Numbered from the stretch's first letter, positions 43,880-57,899 are shown. The stretch: DNA of 64,000 nucleotides from Opisthorchis felineus (GCA_004794785.1 SJOL01009490.1:290296-354295); one strand, 5' to 3'. Translations and numbers: made by a program. The notes: generated by a model from the letters alone, not told the origin.

Positions 43880-46800
43880 AGGAACTTAACCTCCAAACAA
43901 CAGTGGTTGACGGAAGACTGTCAGAGCAGCCTACATATTTGAGGGACAGGTTGCCACAAATTTTCCTAACTTATACTTGGAGGACAGGGAGAGGCGGTTA
44001 GTCCCATTTCCAACCGTTGACCATCTTGTAGACCCAGCGTGTAACTTCCCCAGTTTCGTTCAGTGGGTTACAAAGTTTCAGAAACCGTGGTTGTTTTCAT
44101 TATTAATAATGACGTTTATTGCCATTTGGTGTGTGCCATACCGTCAGGCGTGATCATAATGGTGCAGTAGGAATAATGGTATGACTGATATTAACTACGG
44201 CTACTCAGGAATGCGCGGAAGAGAGGCAGTTACATAAATGGTGGCCATTATCCAAAGTAGATAGGCTCATGCCTGAACTGGCACAATCTAAAGGCGGTGG
44301 ACATCCGGGACGGAGAAAAAGAGTTATGAGCATTTTCCATCTTTTATAGAACATATCAAACTGAAGCAAGATCACACCATCAGAGTTCGAAGGTGGCTGA
44401 CAACAACACAACGGGAGGAAATAAAGCTAAGTTGTAGGAAAACTGCAAACTGTTGCAAATAATATCCCAGAACATGGATTTGGTGAAGCAGCGGTGTTTC
44501 AGTGATCCGGCCGGTCAATATGAATTGAAACTTAAAAACGTTGCTGTGGCCACGTGGCCTTGAGAAGTTTATTAAGCGTAGGTGAGGGAGATTAATTGGA
44601 GAAATTCGCATTACGGGAAATGGCAGCTTGAATCTCAGGATCACGTTGTAGAGTGAAATTGCATAGACTCACTGGTGTCACTGTTGGAGCGGAGTTGGGT
44701 ATAAAGGTACCTTGGGATAGTGAATTAGCGCTAACGCACGAGATGGAATGCGAATGGTAGAGAAACTTATCGACTTTGTGAGGAGGACAAACTGATAGTG
44801 TGCCGGGATCTTTACTCCAAAGGAAGTGTTGAGTATATTAAAATAAACCTACCCTAGGCGAGGTTGGGGTCAAGTAAGTAGTTTGTTTGTATTTGTAGCT
44901 ATGGTTACGATAGGATGAGGTGGAACAGTCCATAGAGAAAATAAACTGGCACAGCTTAAGCCAGTATAATTATGTATCTGTCAAGCGTCTGCGGGGTTCA
45001 CTCAGATAGCTGCACATAGCCCAGCACTGTTGATAACGGAGTGCCTCGTGTTTTTAGCACCCAGCGTCAGGCAACATGCAGGCTTAAGGCCAGGGCAAGA
45101 GAGTAGCTGCGTGAAAAATTTGGTAGGCTGGGGAGTTAGCACACTTGGTAACTAGCAAGGAAGAGGACCTTTGGCCTAGTTGGTATGAACAACCACGAGG
45201 TCAATTAGACGGAAAGCTGTGGTCTCTACCTGTGTTAGAGTGACGTCAGAAGGACTCCTTTGTGCAGGGAGGTGGTGTGATTAGAGGCAGCAGAAACATA
45301 AGGGCTGATGGAAACAACTTTCTAGGTTATGGACAAGGACTAACCCAACTGACTTCCTCTACGTGAGAAGAACAGTACCATAATTTAGGGTGGAGAAGGA
45401 AGATAAGAGTATGGGTCAGCGGTCCCCGAATCACTGCTGCCTGGGCTTCCTGGATTTAGAGGACAGGCGAAGAACCACGGGCTATGGGCAAAGCAACCGT
45501 GCTACTGAAGGGGTGGCAGGTATACGAGCAAACCGTGGTGCAACACAACAAGGAGACCCTTGAAGCAGGGCATACCACCACACGAGATTTTCATCCTTCG
45601 TGCATGCTGCCAGATTCTTATGGCGGCATGCCACCAAGCAGCCATAATTGCGCCGTATGCATTAACAAAGAACTCCACCTACCAGTTGCTTTACTCAGTC
45701 GTGGAGAGAGCCAGGCCAGTAAAACTGCTCAGTCAGTTCGAAGAAGCAAACAGAAAGCATCTGTTGGAAGACGCAGATCGCGGAGGAGACAAATGGAATA
45801 GCTGCTACCATTGAAACAGTGGGAATAGAATGGCCAAGCGATCACGTAGCATTGCTGCGAGCTGCCGTATCAAACAGAGGCGCACCGCAGTGTTGTGTGT
45901 GTTTGCTTATTGGGTTTGCACCTTTAGAGAAATTTTTTATGAGTGAATAATACGCTCTCTGAATTGAGAAACTCTAACTTCGGTTTTGTTGGGGCTAAGA
46001 AAAACAAAGCACCAGTCATTGAACAGAGCTGACAGTGTAATCCATGGCAGGGACTTAGATGGAAGGAACTAGGCTTAATTTGTCCGGGAAAGAGCCAGGC
46101 CAGTAATACAAAACACTCAGATCAAGCAGACATTCGAAAGATATTGGTTTCTTGAAGCAACTCAAGGAGATATCAATATATAATTGGGGAATGGTCTCAT
46201 TTTTCACTAATTGTACCGTCCTAAAACTCAGGGGTGATTTGGACCCGAATCGTAGAGAAAACCTATGGTAGTTGGGTAATAATTCGGGAGGCGGTTGTTT
46301 CACAAATAAGTAAGTTAACTACAGACTGCAAAAACGTTTTATGTGTGCAATTGGGAAGCTGTTCGCGAAGACATTTCCGGATACGAGCGCAGTAAACTAG
46401 GAAGAATTATTGGCGTATCTGTGTACGAGTTGGAAGACACTTTAAATGGTTGCTGCCGTTACGGAATTGTGGCAAAGACGTGAGTACATGTTTGCCTTAG
46501 CCTCTGCTATGAAAGCACTCCGGTGCAATATAGGGTGTGGGGGAGTTAGATTTGACTTAGACTGGTTGATGCCCAAGATTATGCAGCAAGAGTGGTTGGA
46601 GAGTGAGCTGTACTGTGTGGAAAATTTGTGAACGATCACTGGGCGTTTTCAAGTGCTATTCCGCAACTTTAAGTATAAAGGGAAAAGAGAGAAGTCCATA
46701 ATTCCACAGTCGGTCGCATGTGGAGCACAAAATTGCTACCGTTGTGTCTCGAAGCTGAAAGGAGCGCAATATCGGAAAACAGAGCCTACGTGCCCTGGCG

Positions 46801-48400
46801 ACCTGGAACCGGACTTGGTGGGAAAAGCTGAAGGTACAAGAGTATCTGAGACCGAGTTCTTAATCTCTGCGGATTATGTGACATGGTTGGCAACAACTGT
46901 GAACCCGTCAGCCGAAAAGAAGCAGCGGCAAGAAGTTATTTTGGACCTGGCAGAAGGGAAGTTTACGCCAGAGGCAATTGACCTGCCAGTGAGAGAGTCT
47001 AAGTCTTGTTAGATCCGGTGAAGTGCAAGAAATTTTGCAGGGGGAAGAAATGCGTAGGGCTTACCATAAATGGGGACTTAGTTTCTGTAGCGGAGATGCG
47101 TGAGGGACCCGGTTCAATTCTGTGTGTATCCAGACAGACTATTACAGTGCAGTGCCTGGCTTTGTGGCCTGCTGTGACGGTCTCGACGAATTGATGTCGG
47201 CATCCACTAAAGGATCTCAGTGACAGGGCTCGATACTGTTAGTCATCTATTTTATTCATGGCTCGGAGGTTCAAAGGTTCTCATTTAAACAGGGGTATGG
47301 TGTTCCCTACTGTGGTTGGAAATCGTTTGTCTAGATCCGGATTTGAAATGAGAACGGACTACTGTTTCAGCTGGGGGTGGATGATTCCAGAATTACTTGA
47401 CTGCCATGTCCTACAACACGAAACGGAAGGTCATAGCCTCCCGGGACGACGGAGTTATTCAGGGTGGAAAATGGAAGTAACATCAGCAAAGGAGATGGTT
47501 ATGTTGTTAAAGATGGGTGGCTACGCTGGCCGTTAGGAGCTGTAGGGGATTATGGGTTTGAGTTTGGGAGAAAGAGGCAATCAGCAGCTAGCAAAGCAAA
47601 CGTTCAGATGGTCTGTTTTTTCTATAGTATCGGTGATAAGACAACCTTCGGTGGAACGCAAACAAGTAATCAACTTACATTTTGGGGTACAAAGCCCACA
47701 AAATGGGCGGCTGATTAATTTATAGTTAGGGGCTTCGAGGGCAGTCAATTCTTTACGGCATTCGAGAGGTACACGCAAAGACCCTTGGTTGGTTGAGAGC
47801 TTACCGAGGAAAAGTAATAATAGTTCTGTTTCGACGTTTCCTGGATTTCAATGTTACGCATAGTACCAATCGTCATGGGTGAGTTCTTTTAAAGCGTCTG
47901 ATTTCCACTGTGTAGATAAGGTCCGTACATAGTCCTTTTGACGGGGAATAGAGATTCGGTGACCGGCGACGGATGTTTTCCTAAAAAGTGAGCATTTCGC
48001 GGCTATTCACAAGCCGATCAGCGTTTTCAAAGAGAAGACCGGTGGGAAGTATTCTATTTGGGCATTCTTCATGAATAATATGAAGTCGCAGATGCCAAAG
48101 CTAATTTCATCTGCGACATAATGATGCGGTATTTTTAAGCTCACCAAACCCTTCAGAAGCATGTACGTTCCAGGAGCACGTTGTCGCTTTTTTGCATACT
48201 ATTTCAAACGGAAGCCAGCACATTTTCGAGTGCACATGGATGAAGACCCAGTAATTACGAAAAGCCAGGTACAAGGTATACAGCTATGATGATGGAGGGC
48301 CATTGGATTAGGCTGTCGTGCGTAGTTAATGTCCCATAGTCCGCGGCATGCATAGGTTCGGGACCAGCAGCTGGGAAATTGAGGTTAGTGATGTTGCGCC
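43880..48400. other. unassigned purine-rich region
   Basis: The plus strand is clearly G/A-rich from about 44.2 to 47.7 kb. Several plus-strand open frames lie in a row (45484-45801, 45560-45814, 46446-46631, 46653-47012, 47258-47536, 47464-47718). None has a domain I recognise; 46653-47012 contains GDLEPDLVGKAEGTRVSE. It may be a decayed element of unknown class or a low-complexity stretch with few stop codons. Confidence 0.3.
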
Positions 48401-49337
48401 TTCCACTGGGAAATGTCTCTTACCAGGATGGCAGAAATTTATGCGCGGACTGTCTGAGAGCGCTAGTTGCGCACAAAAGAAGGTGGAGGTCATTTGCAGA
48501 GGCATATTCGCATAATTATTGCACAAAGCATCATGTTATCTTCGATTATTATACTTGTAATAAGCCGCGACCTCCTAACAACAGTGTGTTGCCAAAATTC
48601 AGTGGACCACTTTATGTCATTTGCTGAGACGGACCATTCTGACAGATCCAATCGTTTTTCAGTTATACTTCTGGGTTTAGTTCACAAAGGAAATTATGTT
48701 AGTATAAGCTCCGATTTTAAGGATACTATGGAATGTTAAAATATGCTAAGCTTTGGTTTAGTGCTTTGTGTAGTAACTTGGCAATCACATGCAAATCGTC
48801 GGTGTTCGGTGTCCTTGAATATCTGCTCATTTACACAAACATCCATGAGCAACATAGCACTGAAACGTGTAGTCAGACTAGGGTGACTCCCTGTGAAATT
48901 AGCAACTACAAATACCTCATACTTCTCACGAAATAATTTCGGCTTCTAGCGACCGGCCTGTTACAGGTAACCCTTCGTTTTCGCCTCTTAGATGAAAAAA
49001 TCGGATAGCTCTGAAAACTCGTTCAGGCTTGATACAAGCAGAGAAAGTCGTGCGCTAGTCTGACTAACCGTCAATCCGTTTTTACGGCAAGCCCCTGAGC
49101 CAATACGAATATTCTCGTTACATAATCCTGGATATCCGTAGCACTCACAAAGATCAATTTGTTCACCTTTGCGAAATCGGAGGGCGAAATTGGAGGAGAG
49201 CTCACCGAACAGTTACACCAAGGGAATTCTGGGTGGCCTTTCTAACTCCTTTCCAGCACATTCTATATTGAAAAAGGCAGTAACCGTTCTGTGTTTGTCT
49301 TTGAATTGCTCGTTAATAATGGATACTCCAGATTTAC

Positions 49338-49407
49338 CTGCGGCATGCGCATACATTTGCTGCACCTTCTCTGCTACATGACCAAGTCTTGTCAAGTGAT
49401 AATTAAC
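49338..49407 (-). CDS. candidate 70-bp exon, unidentified minus-strand gene (exon e8)
   Basis: On the minus strand the acceptor CGTTCATATTTCCTGCAG precedes VNYHLTRLGHVAEKVQQMYA, then HAA, and a GTAAAT donor. Only phase 0 is open, and the proposed upstream exon 50439-50734 ends in phase 0. It leaves one base for a further exon that I did not find. Confidence 0.4.
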
Positions 49408-50438
49408 CTGCAGGAAATATGAACGGCCAAATATTTTGGTTTTGTTTTGAACTTGGCCTTTGGTAGGCGCACTCAAAAAATAAAAGCATAGTATGTGAAG
49501 CAGTACCTTCCAAACCACATGGATCATTGAGGTACTAAATTACTCATGGCTGGATTTACTGTGCATGCTGAGCTACTGTCAGGCTGCAGGTTACGGTGGT
49601 AGACGTCTCGCATAGTAGTGGAATCTAATTCAGATCAACGAAGCCGCTATTGTTGTGAGCACCTCAACTTGAGAGCTGGTATGTTTGCTAGAACTGAAGA
49701 AGGCGACCATAAAAACAATCGCCTGGTGGATGCATAGCCCCTTAGAGGCACTTGGCTAAATGACCGCGGAAACAAAAGAAGTCATTGTCCTCGAACTCAG
49801 ATGTTTCGGTGGAACACAATGCCAAAGACTTCTTCATACTGCAAAAATCGCAGTCCTGTTAATCAGTTTACGGTTTTTGGATGGATATGTGAAGAGTTCT
49901 TCGTCGTTGTACGCACCGGATGGAAAGCATTCTGAATAAACCAGTTGTTTCAGACACAGAACTAGATGATGATACTCGCTTGAAGCTATTGTGACACCTG
50001 CAAGAGTGGTACATTCCTGAACGGCGCAGCCATGAATTTAGCTAAGACATTTGCACGCAATAATTCAGTTAACTTTAGGGACACCTGCCACCGCTGTGTT
50101 GGAATGAAAATAGGAATGCCCTGACCTAACACATCGGATCGAACTCCCCACCATAGGCACGGAAAAATTCAGTCAAGGTCATTATACAGTGATGCATTTT
50201 TGCTGATGAAGGGGCTCACAGAGCAATTGAACGTTGTTTTGACCCACGGCTTTCACCAGCGGACACAGCACGCATGACAATCTCCCCACGTTGGCATCAG
50301 CCATTGCACTCCCTGAATTTTCACTGAACATTTGAGGACGTCTCACAAAATTGCCGTTGTCTGCACTTCTGCACTAAGGGACAGTGAAACAAACTGGCCA
50401 GTATAGTTAGACCACTTATGCTCTAGGCGCCAGTTTAC

Positions 50439-50734
50439 GTCACCAATCACGCCACCGAGTTGGTCTATCTCGTCAACACAGTGGTCAAGGCAAGTTAAAT
50501 TCCCCGATCTACAATGAGGCTGACAGATGAAGACATTCAGATAACAAGAAGTAAAAGTCCAATAAACGAGTGCTTCTCGTCGCTGGCTTTCATTGGCACT
50601 GATTCCCACTGCCTTATCAACCCTTCGGCGACAGTAAACGCTACAGTTTCGTAGACAACGGCACGGGTCGTCACGGCCAGAGGTTTGGCCCAGGCAGCTC
50701 CGGTCGGTCCTGATACAGTGCGATTTCATGGTGC
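50439..50734 (-). CDS. candidate cysteine-rich exon (e7)
   Basis: A minus-strand frame of about 97 residues holds 11 cysteines: HCIRTDRSC, DDPCRCLRNCSVYCRRR, TSCYLNVFICQPHC and LTCLDHCVDEI. Cysteine stops exactly where a GTAAAC donor could end the exon (GGVIGD at 50439); the frame stays open to a stop at 50343. The acceptor, GTTTTCAAAG, is modest. Paired cysteines suggest an extracellular or luminal domain. If spliced, the phase fits 52192-52389 before it and 49338-49407 after it. An ATG at 50729 would also allow a short independent ORF. Confidence 0.38.
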
Positions 50735-50789
50735 CTTTGAAAACTTTTGAAATTCTCGGCAGCTTTGTCGGACACTACTGACGCTCCGC

Positions 50790-51600
50790 AATAAGAATCA
50801 AACGGACAGACTCACCGGTTCACCACATGACCAGATCAGGATTGCTCAAGCGAAATTAAAAATTATGTGGGAGCTTGGTATCATTCGGTTACCCAACAGC
50901 ACGTTGACCCGGCGGTTAATGTGGTTGCGAAGGAGTTCATGGATTTACTCTCGTATGAAGAGTATTGAGCAATTGACAACGCTAGCGTCCCGGACCGCTA
51001 CTCGATACCATGTATTCAGGACACCACGGATGCCCTGAGTGGTACCTGCGTGTCGTCCACGAAACCGATGGCTCCTGAGGAGATCCTAAAGAAGCAGTCA
51101 TCACGTCATTACGACTTCCCACATATATCTTTTTTACTTCGAAATTCAACGCACATCTCTTCAAGGACGTTACCAGAGACCTAGAATTTGTCTACCTTTT
51201 CCTCAGTGAGTTGCTGATGGCCAGTGCCCCAGAAGAGGCACACGAACTCTACCGCATATTTTTAGTTGGGCGTTTAGCTCACTATCAAGTGACTATCAGC
51301 CAGGCGAGCTGCGAATCCGGTGGCCCGCTTTGATTACTTTAGTCAACGTACTGATCTGCCTTTGGAGGACAAGTTTCATTAATGTCAGCTACAGGTTTGT
51401 TCCTCCGTATCACCGTCCGGAACAGAAGAGAAAATATGCATGTCAGGATTACACCAAACTTTCTTCAGCTTTGTGAATGCTTACCCAGATTTCGTGCGCC
51501 CCCTCCACCATGTTACTGGCCTAACCCACTGTCTAAGTAGCCACCGGCCATTTGGTGCTGAGACCGGAGAGACCGCCCTGTCAACACCAACGGGCTATCT
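50790..51600 (+). mobile_element. Ty3/gypsy reverse transcriptase relic
   Basis: Broken plus-strand frames give RIAQAKLKIMWELGIIRLP, the RT entry block, then ASVPDRYSIPCIQDTTDAL (compare DRYPIPHIQD in gypsy RT), EFVYLFLSELLMASAPEEAH (the YVDDLL region with the aspartates lost) and RLAHYQVTISQASCESGG (compare HYGVTINPAKCEFG). No LTRs were found. It lies between two candidate exons of the unidentified gene, on the opposite strand. Confidence 0.7.
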
Positions 51601-52191
51601 GTGTTAACTTGGCTAAGAAAAACACTGGATACCTGGGACCTTGTTTAAATATCGTGTTTCTTACGCGAAGACGTCATCAGGGTTAAAGTAGTAGCCGGAG
51701 TACGGATATCTTTATTTCTACTAATAGTAGTCAAATCAGCATGTATTGGTGAGTTTTATTAAGGTAAACACATTGGTTTACTTGATTTAAATAAACATGA
51801 GTTGCAAGCACTTACGGTTAGGTTGTTGACGTAGATGCGGAAAACTATTAAGCTGCGAGTGCCAGTGAAACAGCCACCTTCCCTGTACTCGAAGCTCTTA
51901 AAAGCCACCTAATCCAAGTGTTCAGGGTCAAGAAAATTCCGTAGGCCTCTTGTGTGTGAAGCACTAAGCTGCAGTTCCTCAATTTGTATACTTTGAAGCT
52001 GAACCTAGCTCTAAGCTACCTGGTTATTTTTGTTTAGCACAGCCGCACTTTTGTTTTCAGAACAAGAAGCAAGTGTGAGAGGTAAAACCGTCCCTAAATG
52101 ATACCATGTTGTTCGGAGTTAAGAAATTCACTATCAGTCGTGCATTAAACAATCAAGTAATGAACTATACGTTCCACAGTTTCGCACTTAC

Positions 52192-52389
52192 GCTTGTGAA
52201 GTAAATCGGTCTGCAATTGGTTACCCGGATTGATAAATTCCACGCGAAATTGGGACGATAGCTTCCGGGATACGGATGGTAGCATACATTTCGCTTTGGT
52301 GCAGTAAAACAACCTAGTCATGAGTTCAGCATCAAAGTCGGTTAAGATCTTCAATGGTTTGCTTGGCAGTGTTGCTTTAATTTCGCAAC
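52192..52389 (-). CDS. candidate 198-bp exon, unidentified minus-strand gene (e6)
   Basis: On the minus strand the acceptor TTTTATTGTATTAG is followed by 65 open codons and a GTAAGT donor. The peptide includes CEIKATLPSKPLKILTDFD, AELMTRLFYCTKAKCMLPS and LSSQFRVEFINPGNQL. With the single A left by 55059-55121 the first codon becomes Ser. Length, splice quality and composition make this one of the better exon calls, but I do not know the family. Confidence 0.5.
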
Positions 52390-55058
52390 CTAATACAATA
52401 AAACTTAGCCTACTTTTCAGCACAGAACCAACCCTGGAGTACTACAAGGGCCTGACAGCTGTCCTGTTGTAAGATAAAGAAAAACTACTTTGGTATTTTT
52501 CCCCCTACTTTGTTGTAATCAAAAATGGTCACACTGTTCATGTTCAGCACCTCAATCACGGCTGTTTTCAATCTGCTCTGAGACCAAATACACTTGTACA
52601 ATGTTATAGGCTTTTCATATAGCTTCAAAAGTCGGACGATGTTTTGAGCAACTGACGCTACATCGTTGCAAAATTCCTTGGTACGTTATTTATCAAGATT
52701 GTGGTAGATTGAACTTTAAAGTTTTGGCAAACACTCTCATTCGAACCGCAACATGTGTGCCCTAGTTGGCCTAGCAAGTAGACGAGCATGGACCTTCAAA
52801 CAGTACATCAAATGAAGAGAGGACACTGTACATTCCTTTCGATCGCCGAACAACCTGTTCAGTGAAACTCCTGGCTCATTCTGGGACAAGCCACTTCCTG
52901 TAATAGAGTGAAAGCGGTGTTTAAGACCGCCTGGTTACATTTTTCTACAAAGCCACGCCGTTGGACGGCATCTTTTGTATCAAGTCAGTCTCTGGGGTGG
53001 GAAAAACGTTCTTTTGGCTAAAATGCTCCTGTAGGTACATTGCCTTAAGTATTGGCAGCAAATATTTTATAAACACTTAGATATTGACAGTGCTCACATC
53101 TTTATTTTGCAGCCACTAACGGAATATATCCTGTTCCCGAGTATCCCTTGACATGGAAACCTGGAACTACCGTTTCACAAAATAAGCACGACTCCTCCAT
53201 CGACGCGACACACATGTTCACCCTCGCACACCCTTACGTTTGCAGAATTAGTCAAATCAAATTTACCGCTGCGTGTTAACAGCGCATAACCAGGAAATCA
53301 TGAAGTCTATTTATATTATTAAAAAAACAAGTTAAAATATAGACCTTGGGAACAATTCCCGATGGTTCTTCGGTTTGCTTAGATAAGATTCATTAAAATC
53401 GACATCCAATAAAGGAAGCAATCCACCCGGGTTATAAGCCGCCACGTGTGCCAATTTTCTTTTATTCTACCAATCGTTTCTTTACTCATACAATGGAACA
53501 CTCTTGGAAAGTTATTCCTTCACTCATAACAAGTTTGTTTTAAATGCGTGGTGGCAGCTCCTTCCTGGATGAAGAAATTTTGTGTCTACCCTACCAAGTT
53601 GATTTGCGAGTGCCATAGAGATAATGGGTATGCAAATAGCCGGCGTGCTATGACAAATTTGAAAACCGTCCCGCTAGTACATCAAAAAGTATGCAAAATA
53701 CAACGATGCTGGTTATCGTTTATGTTCAACAAATGAGGTTTAACGCAACAGACCGGTTGCTAGAACAATACGGCAGAAAATTACTCGTACACGGCTCAAA
53801 CATATATTTTAATGCGGATTTCACGAAGTAGCACCTGTTCAAATATGGTCCAATAAAGCTGTTTTAAACCAGGAATGTTCGCATAAAATCGCAGAGCATA
53901 ACGACCAAACTAACTCCAACGACACCCGCGAAGACGGAGGTTGAGGAAGCCTCATTCCGTGTGACAGCTTAAAAGTTGAGAAACATTAATTATTTAATCA
54001 TGCACATGAAACTCATATTGAACATTTATGTTTTTAATCACACACAGACTTCGCCTGAATAATGTTACTTAATTAGATAACAAGAGTCGCCTGTATCCAC
54101 CAGGAAATCAAAGAGATGGTGTCCACCAGAGCCAACACAAGCGATGTGACGTGCGTGCGGAAATCCAAAACACAAATGAAAATAGGTACAAAATACTGCA
54201 GGACATGCAGTGAGGGAATTTACGCATCTGAATGAATTAAGAAGAGTCAACACTTGCACTGCATTTTTGATCGGAGAACACTAAAACTGTTTTTGAATAG
54301 TCCATGGACATCCGAAACGGTCCGTAGCTTCATACACATAAATGTTTGATTGAACCATGACAATTCCCACCTGGTGCAGCTGCATAAATTGTGACAAAGA
54401 AAGGTGTCCATAATCCTTCAGATCCTGGCTTTTTCTTAATACACCTTGAAAACAAATTCGGCCTCAGAACATTCTTTATTTCCCTTGGTGATTTCTGCCA
54501 ATCAGACAACGACTGGGATTGTTAATCTTAAGGGAGCACGACCCAAATGAGTCACCATTTTGTCGAATTCTTTTCACTGAATAAGCTCTCGATTGTGGCC
54601 ACTCGTAATGGCCGAAACGATAAGCACTGAAGTTTTTCACTTTCATTTGTGTCAATTCTTTAACCATCCGTCTTATACTGTTCCATTTTGATAAACATAT
54701 CTTGGGAAACCATGAGTTTCCAAACAGAACCAAATACTTTGCGGTACTTAAACTCAGGAAGACTTGAGATTCAAGACCAATTGTTTACACTGGGACTGAA
54801 AGATAGGTAGGCTAGGATCCAACAATGGACCACTTGTTTGTAATTTTGAACGCAAGGAGTCATGTTTGCACATTTAGGGAGTTTGAATCAGCTGTAAAGA
54901 TTCCAGGCAGAACACATCACTCAATGAACTATTGAAAACTGTTTGACAGCACAATCCTCCTGAAGAAGTCAGTGCTGTTTTCGCAGTATAAACATGTGAC
55001 ACAAAGGATTTTTTCATAAAATATTATTGGTATATTACATAACACAGAAGCTACTTAC
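52390..55058. other. probable intron with two further coding-like segments
   Basis: Most of this stretch shows nothing. Two minus-strand segments look coding-like: 54259-54065 (HIACVGSGGHHLFDFLV, after a possible TGTCCTGCAG acceptor) and 54733-54476 (KVKNFSAYRFGHYEWPQSR). Their boundaries cannot be fixed, and the flanking exons join in phase without them. Confidence 0.25.
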
Positions 55059-55121
55059 TGATGATCTTTAGTGGCAGAGGATAGTCACATGCCATAACTT
55101 GCCGATAGTGAAAGGCAGCAG
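55059..55121 (-). CDS. candidate 63-bp exon, unidentified minus-strand gene (e5)
   Basis: A strong acceptor with a long pyrimidine tract, TTTCTGTCTTTTGTCCCAAG, precedes AAFHYRQVMACDYPLPLKII and a GTAAGT donor. Only the frame that takes one base from before and leaves one base after is open, and that suits exon 52192-52389. Confidence 0.5.
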
Positions 55122-55713
55122 CTTGGGACAAAAGACAGAAACATTTTGAAGCCAAACTGAATCTTTGGAGTGTAAAACGCGCCAAACTATGCAAACTGGA
55201 CTATGAACTGGGGTACCAATGGCCAACGAATTGATGAAGTTTGTTAAAACTAAACTGGAAAGAATGGAGATCCGGTTGCAGTGCAATAAATAACAAAATT
55301 TGACTGGTTTTAATGGACTGACAGAAGTGTATCTTGGGCGAAATAACGCTCTAAAGAATTCTGTTTGTTTCATGTTGAGCTCCAATAAAAAGCCTTAAAA
55401 CTGAGCAGGTATCTATTACTTTGGATTTTACTCTGAGTAATGTGGCATTGGCCGGAACATACCAGCTTAGAGCTGTTCAAGGCTGATGGATACAGCCAAG
55501 GGTACCTACCTTGTGAAACACTTAATGCACAAGGTTTCGTACTACCAAAGTCCCCTGAGCAACCTGACCGAAGACAAATCGCCTTCTAGTACGACGCCCA
55601 GTGGATCGAATTTTAAGCATGCTGGAGGGTTTTATCTTCTAAGTGAAGCTGATCCCTGATGAAATTTTGAAAAGCACAGTTTAATGAGAACCCCGTTAGC
55701 ATTTAAACTGTAC

Positions 55714-55925
55714 AATCATATAGTGCAACTGAGTTGATGTTAAACAAAACATGGCGCCAGTAACGGTTGGTCACTGATTGGTCGCTAGGGTGCCCTCCCC
55801 ACCATAAGCGGACGTAGTGCATATAATTCGTTCCACTTATACTTTGTTGGAATGTTGGGGCATTTTGTGACGATTCATTTTGGCGAAGGACTAATCGGCG
55901 CACCAGTTTAGCCAGAACAGATCGG
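55714..55925 (-). CDS. candidate 212-bp exon, unidentified minus-strand gene (e4)
   Basis: On the minus strand the acceptor TAGATATTTCTCACAG precedes RSVLAKLVRRLVLRQNESS, then GTNYMHYVRLWWGGHPSD and VTNRYWRHVLFNINSVALYD. The donor is uncertain; GTACAG at 55713 would give the right phase for the next exon. It needs two bases from an upstream exon, which 57847-57899 does not supply, so an exon is missing or a boundary is wrong. Confidence 0.4.
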
Positions 55926-55957
55926 CTGTGAGAAATATCTACATGATTTTCAAGCAA

Positions 55958-57846
55958 TGAACCTGCTTGTCCAGAACTGTGGCATCACGGATAGGATTTT
56001 CCAAGCAACGGGCAAACTACCATGTAGAAGAAAAAATCCAGCAATGTGGATCAATAACAGGAAAATATTATCCTCCAAAATTCACGGACCAATAATAAAG
56101 CTGAGTAAGGCAGTAAATGGAAGCCATACAAAAACAAGAGCAAAAAGTTAAACGCAGTCCCTCTAGGGCCTCTTGGTTACCAAAAATCAACAATGGTCTC
56201 TCTCAGTACACACCCGAGATGTGGTTTGTCCTGAAGCTTTACAAAATCCCCAAGGGTTAATTAGCCATGTGGTTTGGGATATCGTTCCGAATACTTATGG
56301 CAATTTTACTACCTCAGATACTTGTCTATTGAAAATTACGATAAGTGTAAGGCAATAGACCCCAAACCATGCAATAATTGGTAGCTCGGTAACTTTGAGC
56401 AGTAGTGCTACCTATTAGAGATTACAACCTACATTAATGCTGAGTGCACCACCGTAATGCTGGGAGTGTGACTGGCTTTCACTCCGAATTGAAGCAAGAT
56501 ACTCTCAGATCCATTTCCAGGTTGGACATCTGGATTCATGATGCTGTTTACGATTTAAGGAATTTATCCCGCTTTCTTCATCCTGTATTGATAAAAGCTG
56601 TCTGCTCTCAATTTCCCATGCGCGTGAAAACGTGACAGAGCGGCTTGCAGTTCAACAATGAACTAGGTTTGTAAGCACATAATAAAACTCCTACTTAAGT
56701 TGAAACACAAACAAAAGTCTCTGAAGAAATAAGACCCACCAGAGACAGTTCCTTCGGGTGACTTACCATGATACGAAAAAAGGTAGCACAAATGACCTAC
56801 TGCCAGTAACTCTGCAGATACTAGTTCCCACTGGAACGACACTCTCGCCTATTAATATCTCTAGACATCCACCAAACATGCTCCTCTCAAACCCTACTAT
56901 AGTCTTCCCTTGACATCTGAATGACACTGCAATTCATCGCACATTTTATGGCCTGATACGTCCGATGGCTGGAAATCGGTCACACGAAACTTTGCTGCTG
57001 AAACCGGTCATCCAAAGAGCTTTCAGAGTCTATGGGGATGAGTTGCTACAATACTGCGTGCGCACAACTGCCTCCAGCAATCACCGCACTGCACGTGAGA
57101 TTACAGTATGAGACTATTCCAACCGAGACTGAAATTCGCCCAACAGATGGTTCACCTCTGATCGGTCAAAGTGAAAAATGGCAATTCAGACTAAATGGTA
57201 CCTCATAACGTGGTGAGGAATAATTTGGCTGTTGTCAGAAGGGGAGTTATTGGACAAAGTGTTTGTTACTTCGATTGATGGTGAAGAATGTCGTTAAACA
57301 TTTGGAGCTTTTGTCTTCAAATCCCTCACGAATGATTGCATAAAGTGGCTTAATTGTTGTGGGGGCTAAAGTAAGTTAGTCCTAATATGTAATAATAGAT
57401 TTATGAAATAAAGTAGAGTGGAGGATTACCTGGAACACAGGTGGAGCACAGGTAATTTTGTCGAACTTTGCAAACTACATACTTCCGTTGCCAGCGGGGC
57501 AAAATTTGTTAACAGTTGAGGAATAGGGTTTGACCGCAAATTGAACCTATTGTATCGGCAACCCAAGTTTCCGGTTCTTGTTTCCGAAAACGCAGTGGGC
57601 CATAATAGAAGAAGAAGAACCTTAGTTTAGGCAAAACCTAGTGACTGGCAGGCTCAACAAGGCACAGTAAATTCAAAAACAATGATATTCAACATCCAGC
57701 CGTCCGCCTACAACCAATCAAAGACTGTCCAGCGGTGTAAAGGTATGCGTAACGCCACCCGATTGAGAATTCCTGGCAGGCGTATCAATGAATCGACACA
57801 ACCAGGATGGTCACTCGGAGCGTCAGACAAACCAATCACATCACAC
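55958..57846. other. no supportable gene
   Basis: Short frames only. Probably intron of the unidentified minus-strand gene. Confidence 0.35.
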
Positions 57847-57899
57847 AAGTGTGTGCATAATCGCCTCTTCAGATGTGATAATCCAGGTGCGCAAGGCGT
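57847..57899 (-). CDS. candidate 53-bp exon, unidentified minus-strand gene (e3)
   Basis: It follows e2 across a 30-nt intron (57900-57929) that starts GTAAGC and ends CACTACTCCACTTGCAG. Such tiny introns are well known in flukes. With the leftover G it reads DALRTWIITSEEAIMHTL, ending at a GTGTGA donor. Confidence 0.4.
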
